64,000 nt of DNA from Aphelocoma coerulescens (Eukaryota > Chordata > Aves > Passeriformes > Corvidae). Below, piece after piece: positions 48,333-58,960 of the stretch (position 1 is its first letter; every line of letters starts with the position of its first letter). A program made the translations under genes and the position numbers. The stretch is taken from contig NC_091020.1 in the NCBI RefSeq assembly GCF_041296385.1, forward strand, positions 35,460,001-35,524,000. Direction: 5' to 3'. The notes beneath the pieces are model-generated. The model had not been told where the DNA came from. It did no database searches and saw only the letters and a list, made by a program, of their open reading frames with translations.

Positions 48333-48560
48333 GAATCTTTCACCCCTGTCACTCCTCTTTCATCATTATCTGAGGTGATCGGTCAGCCCTGTGCCACCAC
48401 CTGTCTCTTCGATCCGATGCCAACAGTGCTCCGGAAAACTGTCACTCCCGAGCTCCTTCCATTTATAGTGAGTCTCATTAACACCTCTCTTCCCTCTGGC
48501 CATGTGCCACTACAATTTAAGATGACTGTTGTTACTAAACACGCACAAAAAAAAATATGT
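48333..48560 (+). mobile_element. L2-type LINE reverse-transcriptase fossil with intact frame
   Basis: The plus-strand frame (codon phase of 48258) translates to SFTPVTPLSSLSEVI, then FDPMPTVLRKTVTPELLPF, IVSLINTSLPSGHVPLQFKM and TVVTKHAQKK. This is the order and spacing of the N-terminal reverse-transcriptase segment of L2-clade LINEs, where a 'LDPIPTxLLK...LLPxIxxIINxSLxSGxVPxxFKxAVVxPLLKK' pattern is expected. About 75 codons have no stop or frameshift. The catalytic YADD region would lie downstream and is absent; a frameshift and A-run follow at 48547. L2 has been inactive in the bird lineage for a very long time, so a still-open frame inside a repeat-poor interval suggests constraint or exaptation. 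Confidence 0.75.
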
Positions 48561-49233
48561 TGAAATAGCGTTAAGAGCCTGATTTAAATCTATTAAAGCC
48601 TGACAATTTGGAGTTAAAACCTCCCTCAGTGTCTGCTCGTGGTTAGGGGGGCGCATATATTTTGTATGAATGTATTTCTACCCGGATAAATATCTGGATA
48701 TGCATGTATTCCCCCTCCCACGGCTTCCCTCAGCCTCAGCACCGCTCCTCGTCTGGGAACAAACGCGCTGCCGGCCCCCAGACACAAAGCCCGAGTAAAG
48801 AGGATTTATGCCGGGGACATAAAGGCGGCTGCGGGAAGGGAGAGGAGTGGGAAGGGAGAGGAGCCGTGGCGGAGGCACCCAGGTGATCCCGGGGACAGTC
48901 GGATCCAGGGCAGCCCTGCCTCGGTGGCCCTGGTGCCCCAAAGAGCCAAACTTGCATTTCTGTGTCGGCATGGGAGCAATCCTGGTCAAGGGGACGGGAT
49001 TAACCCCACGTGTGGGGCTGCCTTTGCATCCTTTACCTTGATTTTTCTGTCCACGAGCAAATGGAGATGATAATGCCTCAATAAAAACCGCAGTCCCAGA
49101 GTGCTTCCTGGGAATGAGACCTCGAACTCATTCAAGCTACCCTTACAATAAAATGATTTCAAGCTTTTAGGCACCCAAAAATGCTTAAATGATATGAGCA
49201 GTACCAGGAGTGTGGTCATTCTGTGCCAGGCAG
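48561..49233. other. Intergenic DNA with CpG-rich stretch
   Basis: 48730-48910 is GC- and purine-rich with scattered CpGs. Minus-strand frame 48986-49534 (182 codons) runs into the CR1 copy and is not a gene. Confidence 0.45.
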
Positions 49234-49463
49234 GGTCAGGCTGGATGTCAGGGAAAGGCTCTTCCCCCAGAGGGTGCTGGGCACTGCCCAGGCTCCCCAG
49301 GGAATGGGCACGGCCCCGAGGCTGCTCCAGGAGCTCCAGGAGCGTTGGGACAGCGCTGCCAGGGATGCCCAGGGTGGGGTTGTTGGGGGGTCTGGGCAGG
49401 GCCAGGGGCTGGAATGGATGATCCCTGTGGGTCCCTTCCAACTCAGGACATTCTGTGATTCCA
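49234..49463 (+). mobile_element. CR1 LINE 3' fragment
   Basis: Sense CR1: CAGGCTGGATGTCAGGGAAA, GGGCACTGCCCAGGCTCCCC, CCAGGGATGCCCAGGG, then GGGTCCCTTCCAACTCAGGA and the tail ATTCTGTGATTCCATG. About 230 bases of a GC-rich subtype not seen elsewhere in the window. Confidence 0.93.
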
Positions 49464-49650
49464 TGAACATCTGAGCTGTGCAGGCACATGGTAAATATTT
49501 TGCCACACCATTCATGCAATTTCAGGCCTTTCATGAGTTACAGGAGCTTTTAAGGACCTCAGATGTTTTTAACTGCAGCAGTTTCACTGCAGTACCTTCA
49601 CCCTTAGAATTAACTGGGATTTTCTTCTCCCCAACTCCCCAAAACCAGCC
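49464..49650. other. Spacer between CR1 copies
   Basis: Short unique stretch. Confidence 0.5.
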
Positions 49651-49750
49651 CTTGGGGACATGGGGCAGTGGTAGCCTTGGCAGTGGGGAGTGGTTGGACT
49701 CGATGGTCTGAGAGGGCTTTTTCAACCTCAACAATTCAGTGATTCTATTA
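49651..49750 (+). mobile_element. CR1 LINE 3' stub
   Basis: Sense CR1: 'cttggggacatggggcagtgg', GTGGTTGGACTCGATGGTCT, TTTTTCAACCTCAACAATTC and the tail AGTGATTCTATTA. About 100 bases, of the subtype also seen at 9953. Confidence 0.92.
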
Positions 49751-50794
49751 CACAGCCACAACTTCTCCAGGATGACCTGGTGCTTATGACTGAGCACCTG
49801 CCTAAGCCTTCACGAGGAACTAAAGGAGGTTTCAGAGCTCAGAGGTTTGTTCTGCTGAGAAAATGACATTCAGAAAGCTAAAATCCAGCGGGGGAGGGTA
49901 GCAGGGGGCTGTGCACTGTCACCTGCTCACATGGGGCACGGGGCACATGTGTGTGGGTTTACACATCTGAACTATTCCGGTGCAATCACATTGTACAGGC
50001 AAAATAGCACTCACACAGTTTTGGTGGTTCTCTTTGAAAATACAGCCTAAAATCCTGTGTGTTTTTTAGGAAAACCCAATTTTAAAATCAAGCAATGGGA
50101 AGGATTTTACAAATTTTTAAGTCTTGCCATACTAAAAAGATTAAACAGGTATAGCAGCTTCCCAATTTAAAAATAAAACATAGCACTTTTAACTGGGTTG
50201 GATTCAAACCAAAACCTCAGGTGTGACTACCCCAAACTCATGGAAAGTGTAAGAACCTGTATTTAGCAATAATGCTAAATTTTGTTTCTGGTTTTTAATA
50301 CTGAGCAAAGTTTTGATATTGGACACACAAGCTTCAGTTAGGTTTAAACCATGAAGAAGGGCTGCCTGTACAGAGCTCCCTACAGATTAAAATATCAGGG
50401 AGAGAAGGGCAAGGAGCACCAAAAGGCAAGGAGAAAACAATCTTTTATTCCTTTTATTTAATCTTTTTAAACCTACCAAACAATTCCATATGGATTGAGA
50501 TCTGGCATGCCGAGCCTGAGTGTGGAGTGAATTGTTTTTGCCAAGTTGCACACTGTGGAAAATAAACCATTCTGACAGGAGTACTTCTAGGAACTGCTGC
50601 ATGGTTGGGGCTGCTGGAACAGCATCCTCCAGGCAGGGCCCTGCTTCTCCCAAGCTGAATTCCCAATTTACAGCTGTTCCCTTCCTGAGCACAGTGTTTG
50701 CCTGGATAAGGCTATACCTAGTGATGGTGCTGGTACATCTAACATCAACTCCCTGTGCTCAGGATAAATCACTGAAATAAAGCATTTCCACAGG
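49751..50794. other. Intergenic DNA, nothing recognised
   Basis: Unique AT-rich DNA. Minus-strand frame 50387-50692 is not recognisable. Confidence 0.5.
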
Positions 50795-50958
50795 TCAGGT
50801 TTAGTTTAAATATTGGGAAGGAATTCTTGGTTGTGAGGGTGGGCAGGCCCTGGCACAGGGTGCCCAGAGCAGCTGAGGCTGCCCCTGGATCCCTGGCAGT
50901 GCCCAAGGCCAGGCTGGACAGGACTTGGAGCACTCTTGGACAGTGGGAGGTGTCCCTG
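50795..50958 (+). mobile_element. CR1 LINE fragment, younger subtype, 3' end missing
   Basis: Sense CR1 beginning with TTTAAATATTGGGAAGGAAT and continuing through GGGTGCCCAGAGCAGCTGAG and GGCAGTGCCCAAGGCCAGGC to GGACAGTGGGAGGTGTCCCT. The last 80 or so bases, including the terminal tail, are absent, so the 3' end was lost after insertion. Confidence 0.93.
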
Positions 50959-51595
50959 CACTGGTGCAGCCCTGCAGAAATCATCACATGACACCAGTGG
51001 TGTCTCCACACAGAGCCCGCACAGCATCACAAGTTTTGAAGAATCTTCTGTCCTATCAATGTCAGGAACTGTATTTCTGTCCCTGAAGTTTGCTTGGAAC
51101 ATTATTGATCAGGAAATCTTGTTCTATGACCTGGAACATGTCTGTCAACAGCACTTCTTACTCTTACAATATCCAAAGTGGCAAAGGAAAGTTCCTGTCA
51201 TGAGCTTGGGGACAAGCCCTCACTGCCAGTACCAGTTGGTACAAATAACACCCAAAGGCAAGCCAGAATACAGGTGCTTTTCTCACATTTTAATTTTCCA
51301 TATACACAAAAAACTTGCTAAAACAAGAATTGCAAGGAAGGGACTGCGATGGTATTTGAAGATGGCAATTTACCTTATGCATTTCTGGTGCACAGAGTTA
51401 ATTTTTGAACCAAGTTTTCAAATTGCTTCTAATCACATAATTCATGTGTCAGGAGTCTCTCGATCCAGAATGAGTTTGAAGTACTGGCCTTGCATATCCA
51501 AGTCCAAAACCTCACCTAAAATCTGTCCTTACAGAGGCTGTGGATCTATTTTTAAAAGGAAACAAAAAAAATCCTTATTTGCAGTGTCTGGTTAA
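50959..51595 (+). other. Longest non-repeat open frame of the window, function unknown
   Basis: An open frame runs from inside the CR1 tail to 51595. The first ATG is at 51059, giving 179 codons. The translation has a hydrophobic/aromatic start (GTVFLSLKFAWNIIDQEILF) and a basic C-terminus (IFKRKQKKSLFAV). I recognise no domain, and there is no upstream promoter motif or strong Kozak context (pyrimidine at -3). The frame is longer than typical for this composition but can occur by chance in 64 kb. Confidence 0.2.
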
Positions 51596-52732
51596 AACAT
51601 CAGCAGGCGATCAGCACATGCCAAGAGTGAGTTGCTCTTAAACACAAATGAGCACAGGGAGGATGGCAAATCCCAGTGCTCCCAGGAGCATTCCTGCTTC
51701 TCAGTGCTTCGAGACTAAACAAGGTTTAGGTGAAGGTACCTCCCTGCCTCTACAGCCTCACAGGTTTTGAACAAAAACAAAGGAAAATGGTTATGTTTGG
51801 CTGAAAATCATCTGCTATCACAGGTCAATGGCTTTGGTGTCTCTGGGTATCCAGATCTGTACAGTGCCTCTTCTTTATCCGAAGGGGTTGCTCCTATCCA
51901 GTCAGAATAATGAATCACAATTAATTTCTATCATTAAAAGGGTTATAAAGAATTTTTTCACACAATTTCAGAGAAGGGAATTTTCCAGTAAGCATTTATT
52001 TGATGCGCAGTGTAATAAAGTTTTAGGTTCAACACTACTATAAATAATCATCAGTAATAGCAGTAAATAATAATAGTATTTCCAGCAAAATCCTACTTCC
52101 TTGACAAAAATGCTTATGCTGACCACAGCTCACCTGTGGATCATGAATTTATCAGGAACTGGGTACAGGAGAGTTTTGCAGACCCTGGTGCATGAGGATG
52201 TGCAAGTCATGTTCACCACACCAAGGTCCAAAAGAAAGCCATAAGTCCTCCTTTTTCTCTTCTATTCTTTCTAAACCAAATATTAAAAAACATATCCAGA
52301 GTCTGGATTTTTGCACTTCACCACTGCCCATCTCAGTCCAACATTCCCAGTGTCTCCATCCAGATGTGTCTGGAGACCAGGCTTCCAGGAGGCCTTTGAG
52401 GACTTGAGGATTGGGGAAAAAAGAAAAGAAAATGCAGACGTGAGATTTTAATTGGAAATTTAGAATTCAGAAGCCACCCATGGCAGTGAAACATCACCCA
52501 AAGGTGTCTGAGGGTGCCGTGCTCACTGGGGGGGCTGGAGGATGAGCAGCCTTTCATTCTTCATTTGGTCTTTCCTGCCTTTTCCACCCAAATCTCTGCT
52601 CCAAACTCATTTGTTCATCCCTGCTATGAAGCCTCTGACCTGCTGATTTGTTTATTTTTGTTGTTGATTTGCCCATCTGCTGATGTTGGTTTTGTCATTT
52701 GTTTACTTCAAGTTAATGTTTCTTTGATTTTA
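51596..52732. other. Intergenic DNA, nothing recognised
   Basis: Unique DNA; AT-rich between 51900 and 52080. Confidence 0.5.
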
Positions 52733-52806
52733 TTGTGGAGCACTATGAGGTCCTAAATGATATGGGCATGTATAAAAATAAATGATGGTTATTTATCATT
52801 ATCATT
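52733..52806 (+). mobile_element. Probable L2/L3/MIR-type LINE or SINE tail
   Basis: GAGCACTATGAGGTCCTAAATGATATGGGCATGTATAAAAATAAATGATGG is, in outline, the end of ancient L2- and CR1/L3-type elements ('agcgctttgaggtcc...gcgctatataaatg'), followed by TTATCATTATCATTATTG as the simple tail. Upstream sequence cannot be matched. Short and diverged, hence moderate confidence. Confidence 0.4.
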
Positions 52807-54039
52807 ATTGCACTTGGCCAGGCCTTTATCTCACTAAAGATACCACTGTCTTCAGGGGCCTCTGAGACTTTGCTTTTAATCTTTGGGGGATTTCTAATTT
52901 CTGGGATATATCCCTAATAATGAGCTGCCCAGGAAAAATGTGATCTTAATTTTCCTGAGCATCTGATGAGACACATTAATGGTGACAGGTAGAAACAACT
53001 CAACCACCTAAATCCCACTTTCCAACGCAGCTTTGGGCCCTTTTAACCATTTTAGTTATTGGTGGAAAAAGCAAAGAGCAAATACTCATGAAATTTGTGA
53101 AATTCAAGCTGTCCCCAACTACAGTGGGAAACAACAGCGTGGGTTAAAGAGGAGGGAATGCAGTAAGTAAAGTACTTGCCTGGCACAGGGAAATGGAGGA
53201 AGGTTAACCAAGTTAATCTTCCCCTATTTCCTCCCCTCCTCGCTCAAGGCCTCCAGGCTGAACCGTCATTAGGAACCATATAATTGACTCATCCACAGGA
53301 TTTCCTTTTTGTGTTCTGAATTATGGCAGATTTTCCACATTCTTTTTTTTCCTTTCTTTCTTTCTTTTCTTTCTTTTTTTTTTTTCTTTTTAATTTTAAA
53401 CATTTGAAGCCTTTAACCAGCAGGAATCCTTCATCCACAGGTAGGAAATTTGTCCTATTATTGAAGAACACAGCCCCATTTCTAATTCAGGGCACCACAT
53501 ATTCCCCAGCACCATTAAAATCTGCTGATTAACCAATGGACCAATGGATCTCTGTGTGCTATACAGCTGTCACATCAGATGTTTGCTCTGCCACAATTGG
53601 TGTGTAATTTTGCAGGGTTTAAGTGCAGAAGAGGGGAATTTCCTTGTGATGGTACAAATAATTCATCACGGGCTATGGCTCAAGATTGTTATGAGGAAAA
53701 GAAATATCTCACAGTTATACTGTAGTTCATCCTACACCTGACAAGAGAGTGTTTGGCACATATAGTGGAAGCTTGATAAAATGTTTTAAAATCAGACACC
53801 GGGAAAGAATTGCAAAAGAAATTCTTCTTCAAAAATCATTTGGTGCTGAATTATTTCTTTTTTACTTGAAAGCCCTGTTAATACACAGAAAGCATAGCAG
53901 GGCTGCTATTAAATATGGGCAAAACCCCAGCATAATCACTCAATTCCTAGCGAGACACCTTCGTTTTTTTTTGTTTTTTTTTGTTTTCCAAACTGATTTT
54001 CAAACCGGAGAGAAGCGTGTCCTATAGCAAACAGTCTAA
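52807..54039. other. Intergenic DNA with T/C-rich tracts
   Basis: 53341-53392 is a CTTT/T-rich low-complexity tract. 53963-53988 is T-runs separated by single G. No gene recognised. Confidence 0.5.
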
Positions 54040-54910
54040 AACAAATGTTGCCAGCTCCGCTTCATTATGTGGTACATTGTAGTTTTATGCATGTACGCTG
54101 TGTGAACAAGAGGGTTAAAAGTTAAACAGTAGCCTAGGGCTAACACACTTGCAAGCTGAACAGGTACAAAATAGGCTTTTGTTGCTTTCCAACTATTACT
54201 GTATGTCTTTAGCAGAAAATAACAGAACGGGCATCTGTGTGCAAAAATGTATTTCCTGACGGTTGCAGGTAGTGCGGAATGGGGTTGGTTTAATGGCTGA
54301 AATGCCCATATGACCTTTAATCCACAGCCGTAAATTTGTCAGTGTCTGAACATGGCAGGACATCATTCCTAATGAGGCCAGTTTTTAGGACTCGGTGTAT
54401 CAGGAGTAGCATCGGAGAGGGCGCTGGGAAGGAACCTCGCGTGGGTTTGGGGGGAAATGTTGGTAAATCAGTAAAGGGAAATAAAGGAGCGGGCGGCGAC
54501 GAGCCCGTAACAATTCCCATAAAGTAATGAAGAACCGGCGGAACACGGCGAGCTCAGGTTATTCTGTGTTTCATACAATGATAAATAACTCCTAGTCATG
54601 TTTATGTATAATGAATTACAACCCCGCTACGTTTACCTTAGTAACATTTTACAGAGGTTGTATTTTACTCCCAACTACCAATTATGTCATCATCCTGGCA
54701 TTTACCTGGACGTAATGATACACAGCAAAGCCATTCTTGGAACATAACTCATTGCTTAAAAGTGTTTGTAAAGCCAGACTGCATCCTATATACTCATAAT
54801 GACTTGGAGATTGCTATTAAATTTTACAGATTAAAGTTTACTCAATCTTAAAGTCTTACGCCGGTTCCAGTATTTCTTATTAATCCTAAAGGAAAAGATA
54901 TTCCACTATG
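54040..54910. promoter_or_regulatory. Candidate conserved non-coding block
   Basis: Repeat-free for more than 800 bases with retained CpGs at several spots (GGGCGGCGACGAGCCCG at about 54490, ACCGGCGGAACACGGCGAGC at about 54533, ACCCCGCTACG at about 54621). They are embedded in AT-rich sequence with ACAATGATAAATAACTCC and ATAATGAATTAC. No recognisable frame. Texture-based inference, one of the better candidates. Confidence 0.38.
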
Positions 54911-56449
54911 GAAATGTCAAAAACGGTGCAACCCCGTCTGAAAATAAATAGAAATAAGCCAAGCCAGGGGCAGAGAACTCATCAAACAAAGACACAAGAC
55001 AATATAACTACCCCAACTGCAGTGCTAAGCTGTACGTGAATATTAAGGGTTGCTTTGACCCACCATGGGATGTTCCTTGCACCACCATTGTTGTTTTTTG
55101 TGGAAAACAGGCTGGGACGGGCACGGAGGCTTCCCAGTGCAGGTTTCATTTCTGCAGGACCCCAAAACCTCAGTCAGAAATATCTACTGTAACATTATCT
55201 TACATTTATTCAATTTAATTTCAGTTTGAGAAGGATAGCATATAGATCTTTTTATAAGCTTGTAAGGTCACCAAATTTAAATTAAAGTGACCTCTTTTAA
55301 AGCACATTACTAAAAGTACTATGTGGAGGGAAATTTAATATGAATGGTTAAAATGCATGGAATTCAGATTTTACTGTCAAACAGCTCAATTAAACAAATT
55401 GAATTTTTAAGCAACAAAAGGGAATTGAATCAAATTAGAACCAGAGTGGGATCTGAAATGTGGACATTTATGAGTGATAGTCACAGGGCCCTCCAGCAGT
55501 GAGTTTTCTTTATTTGTTGCCTCAGCAGTTAGAGGGGTTGGCAGGCTGCAACACAAAAGGATAAAAATGTTCACCATTGAAACACAGTTTTTGGCTCCCA
55601 ATAAATCATCTGTCACTTCATCACAGCCCAGTAGATAATGAGCAATAAAGTTTTCACACTCAGGCAATGAGGAAGCAGACACAAGAAATACAGCTAAAGC
55701 TGCTGTCTCTCTTTTCTGTAAACGCAAGGTGCTTTGTGTAATAAATGACCTCTGGATTTCTGGAAAAGAATAATTCCAGCCTCGGTAAAATAAACCATTT
55801 GATTCACTAAAAAAAGCCAAATCTAATAACATTACTTAGTTCCTTTAATGAAAGAAATAATCACATTATATATATGAGCTACAGCCATCTATAACAGGAA
55901 GAGATTCCAGGGTATTACCTCTGAAGTTGTCTCTCTATTGCCAGCAAAGCACATTGCTGAAAATACAATAAAGCTGCACAATAATTTCAAGTGGGATTGT
56001 TTGCAGAGATTCAGGAGACATTTGTGTTTGGGGCCCGAGCCTGGAAGGTTCTCCCAGCCCTTCCTCCCGTGCAGAGATGGATGCCCAGCCCTTCCCCAGG
56101 GACTTGCTGCACCACAAAGAACCTCTGAAGGTCTCCCAACAGAAAGATGTAACATCATCAGGGTAAATTAATTGCAGACAGGTCTTGTCTTGACCCAAAA
56201 ATGTAAAGTGTTATTTTTAGCAGTGTTTTACCTTACTCTGATGCCTTCTCACTGCTGTTTTGATGACTATTTTGCATTGTTATGCCACAGCCCAACAAAA
56301 AACTGTTGCTCTTTAGCTCAAAATCCCTGCTTGGTTTGTTGTTAAAACTCGAGTTTGAACCCACTTCAGCTTCCTGACGATGCTAAGGATATTCATCATT
56401 CCACCTCCATATCAAAGCCATTCTAGCAAGGATATCTGGTACAAAGTCG
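54911..56449. other. Intergenic DNA, nothing recognised
   Basis: Unique AT-rich DNA. The minus-strand frame 55407-55832 (141 codons) is not recognisable. 56020-56110 is GC-richer. Confidence 0.45.
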
Positions 56450-56645
56450 AGTTCACATGCAAAATGTATCAGTCAAAAAGTGACAATGCAGCCCATAAAC
56501 CACATAAAACATACATTGATTCACGTTTTAACTTTATATCAGCATTTGAAGGGACTTGAAGCAAAATAAGATCAGATATTCTTGTCATATGCAAATGACA
56601 ACTCAATATTTGCATAATATGTCAAGGTAGAAAAATGCAAATAAA
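56450..56645. promoter_or_regulatory. Cluster of octamer (POU-factor) sites
   Basis: Three perfect octamers occur in 54 bases: ATGCAAAT at 56589-56596, ATTTGCAT (reverse) at 56608-56615 and ATGCAAAT at 56635-56642. A near match ACATGCAAAATG lies at about 56455. The first octamer sits in a near-palindrome GTCATATGCAAATGAC. Octamers are bound by POU-domain factors (OCT1, OCT4, BRN family). Only two other perfect octamers were noticed in the window, so the cluster is unlikely to be random. Confidence 0.5.
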
Positions 56646-58428
56646 CTTTGGAAAAGTCTGTATTTTTGTCATTCTCTCATATAGCTAATTAGCAACTTGA
56701 AAGGAAATTGAAAGCTTCTCTTTTCTGAACTCCATGTCAGCTAAAAAAGGCACCAAGCTCTGCTTCTTTCTAGACCATGCAGGATAAGCAATTAACATCC
56801 CCCTTTTATTGAGCTGCTTACACTGATCCATAGCCATAAACGTTGTTTATCAGCTTCCCACGTTGGATAGGGACACGCAGCCCCCTTGGAATAGAGGTCA
56901 CCCAAATGGAAATGCAAAAGGCCACACTCTGCTATCAAAATGGTGTAAACCCAAGCAAAATTCCTGGCAATAAATGAAACCTTGGATTTACCGCAAAGCA
57001 GAAGCAAGAAAGCAACAAGGATGGAATTTCCTGCTGAAAAATACGTGAAAAAGGGGTTTTAGTTGCTCAAAGTCTTCATTCGTTACAGGGTTTAATAGTC
57101 TGTGTGAAGGTTTATACTGAATTTTTTTCCTAATATTGAGGATGTATTATTTATACCGACTGCAGCCACGCCACAGAACACACGAGGAGAGTTTGTTTAG
57201 CAACAGAGTGAAAAAATATTTGCTACAGGGGCAGTCTGGCAATATTGCTTGTTAAGACATGCTATTTGTAAGCAAATTTATATGAAAAGTATGCAATGTC
57301 TAATACTAAACTACTCCAGCCCCAGACTGAAGGGTGATTTTACAAACGTCCTGCAGCACTCAATCATTCCTTCATTTTAATGTCTTTATTTTATGATTTT
57401 GTTGATGAAATACTACTTACCCAGTGCTCAAAATTCCTTTTAGGCTGCAGGCACTGGCTAGTTGACATGGCAAGCCATATTTTACAGCTATATATTTCAG
57501 CTTTCTCTGTCCAAGTTGGAGGACACAGTAGCCAAGATGGTTTTTCATAGTAGAAATATATTTTCATATTTATTTATTGATTTGACTAATGTATCTATTT
57601 TTCAATTCACATGCTTATGTTTCAATCCATTAAAGTGATTCATGGTCAAATAATATGTTATTGCAAGTACAAAGAGGAGATAAAACCACTGTACACTGGC
57701 TATAACACAAGAATAAAAATAATAAAAATCCATTGCATGATTAAATATAGTTTTTAATCCCCACATGATCATGTGTAAACTGATGTTTTTAATTATTTTT
57801 CTTTAAAATAAGTTAGGGTTTGTTTTTTTCCTCTGTAAAATACAATTACTGATTAAATAAGTACTCAGGAATGAATACTCTCACCCAACCTAAGTGCTCA
57901 GTGTTAAAACTCACAAAAAGCATCAAATTACTGGCAAAATAAAAAAAAACCTCAAAAGGCTTTTAATTAGTTCAAACAAGAGCTAAATGGCAGCTGGTAA
58001 AGGAATGTTGAGCCTGTCACCTCTGGGTCAGAGGGAAGCCAGGCGTGGCAGTGGCTGGAATTGTGGTGGTGGTGGCTGCTCAGGATCACCTGGAATTCCT
58101 GGGCTTGGTCCAGCTTTTTGGAGACAGGAAAAAGTCCATACAAAATGCAAAGAAACCCATCCATCAGGAGGAGCGGGGCCAAGTCCCAGCTGTGGGACAA
58201 AGCAGCCTCCAGGGCAGGGACCAACCCTGCCCTTGTGCTATTGTGAGACTTTGCTTGCTGGTTTTTCAGCAAAAATTGCCATTTCTCCTGTCCTTTGTTC
58301 CCAAACTGAGAAACTTTGTGGGAAGCAAGATGAGGCCTTGGGGGCTGGCCAGAGGGGGATGCTGGCTCTTCCAGCCAAGGTGGGACCACCTGGTGCCAGG
58401 CACAGGAGGTGGGGTCAGCTGTGGGATG
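56646..58428. other. Repeat-free AT-rich DNA
   Basis: 57110-57320 is unique and ATTA/TTTG-rich, possibly regulatory. 57640-57960 is very AT-rich. Overlapping frames around 57970-58390 on both strands are not recognisable. Confidence 0.45.
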
Positions 58429-58590
58429 ACAGAATCATGGAATGGTCTAGGTTGGAATGGACCTTAAAGCCCATCCCATTCCACCCCCTGCCATGGGCAG
58501 GGACACCTTCCACTATCCCAGGGTGCTCCAAGTGCTGTCCAGCTGACCTTGGGCACTGCCAGGGATCCAGAGGCAGCCACAGCTGGCCAT
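58429..58590 (-). mobile_element. CR1 LINE 3' fragment (antisense)
   Basis: Reverse-complement CR1: ACAGAATCATGGAATGGTCT, AGGTTGGAATGGACCTTAAA, CCCCTGCCATGGGCAGGGAC, then CTTGGGCACTGCCAGGGATC. The 5'-truncated end abuts the purine microsatellite. Confidence 0.95.
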
Positions 58591-58615
58591 CATCCACAAT
58601 GTAAACATGAAAAGA

Positions 58616-58960
58616 AAAAGAAGGGAAGAGGAAGAGGAAGAGGAAGAGGAAGAGGAAGAGGAAGAGGAAGAGGAAGAGGAAGAAAAAAGAAAAGAAAAGA
58701 AAAGAAAAGAAAAGAAAAGAAAAGAAAAGAAAAGAAAAGAAAAGAAAAGAAAAGAAAAGAAAAGAAAAGAAAAGAAAAGAAAAGAAAAGAAAAGAAAAGA
58801 AAAGAAAAGAAAAGAAAAGAAAAGAAAAGAAAAGAAGAAAAAAGAAAAAAGAAGAAAGAAGAAAGAAAAGAGAAAAGAGAAAAGAGAAAAGAGAAAAGAG
58901 AAAAGAGAAAAGAGAAAAGAGAAAAGAAAAAGAAAAGATAATTTTTCTGCCTTGAAAAGA
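58616..58960 (+). repeat. Composite purine microsatellite: (GAAGAG)n, (AAAAG)n, (AAAAGAG)n
   Basis: Three successive homopurine arrays: a GAAGAG hexamer (58625-58683, about 10 units), an AAAAG pentamer (about 58687-58835, about 29 units) and an AAAAGAG heptamer (58866-58927, about 8 units), joined by GAAA-rich transitions. Each unit type looks like a modification of its neighbour. The strand is purine-only across roughly 330 bases, giving long EEEE/KEKK pseudo-frames. Confidence 0.96.

Noticed and set aside
13150..54140. Shared 13-base word CAGTAGCCTAGGG at about 13152 and about 54126
   Set aside because: Flanks do not align; several 13-base coincidences are expected in 64 kb.
57987..58604. 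205-codon plus-strand frame as a gene
   Set aside because: Its second half is antisense CR1 and the first half overlaps an equally open minus-strand frame.
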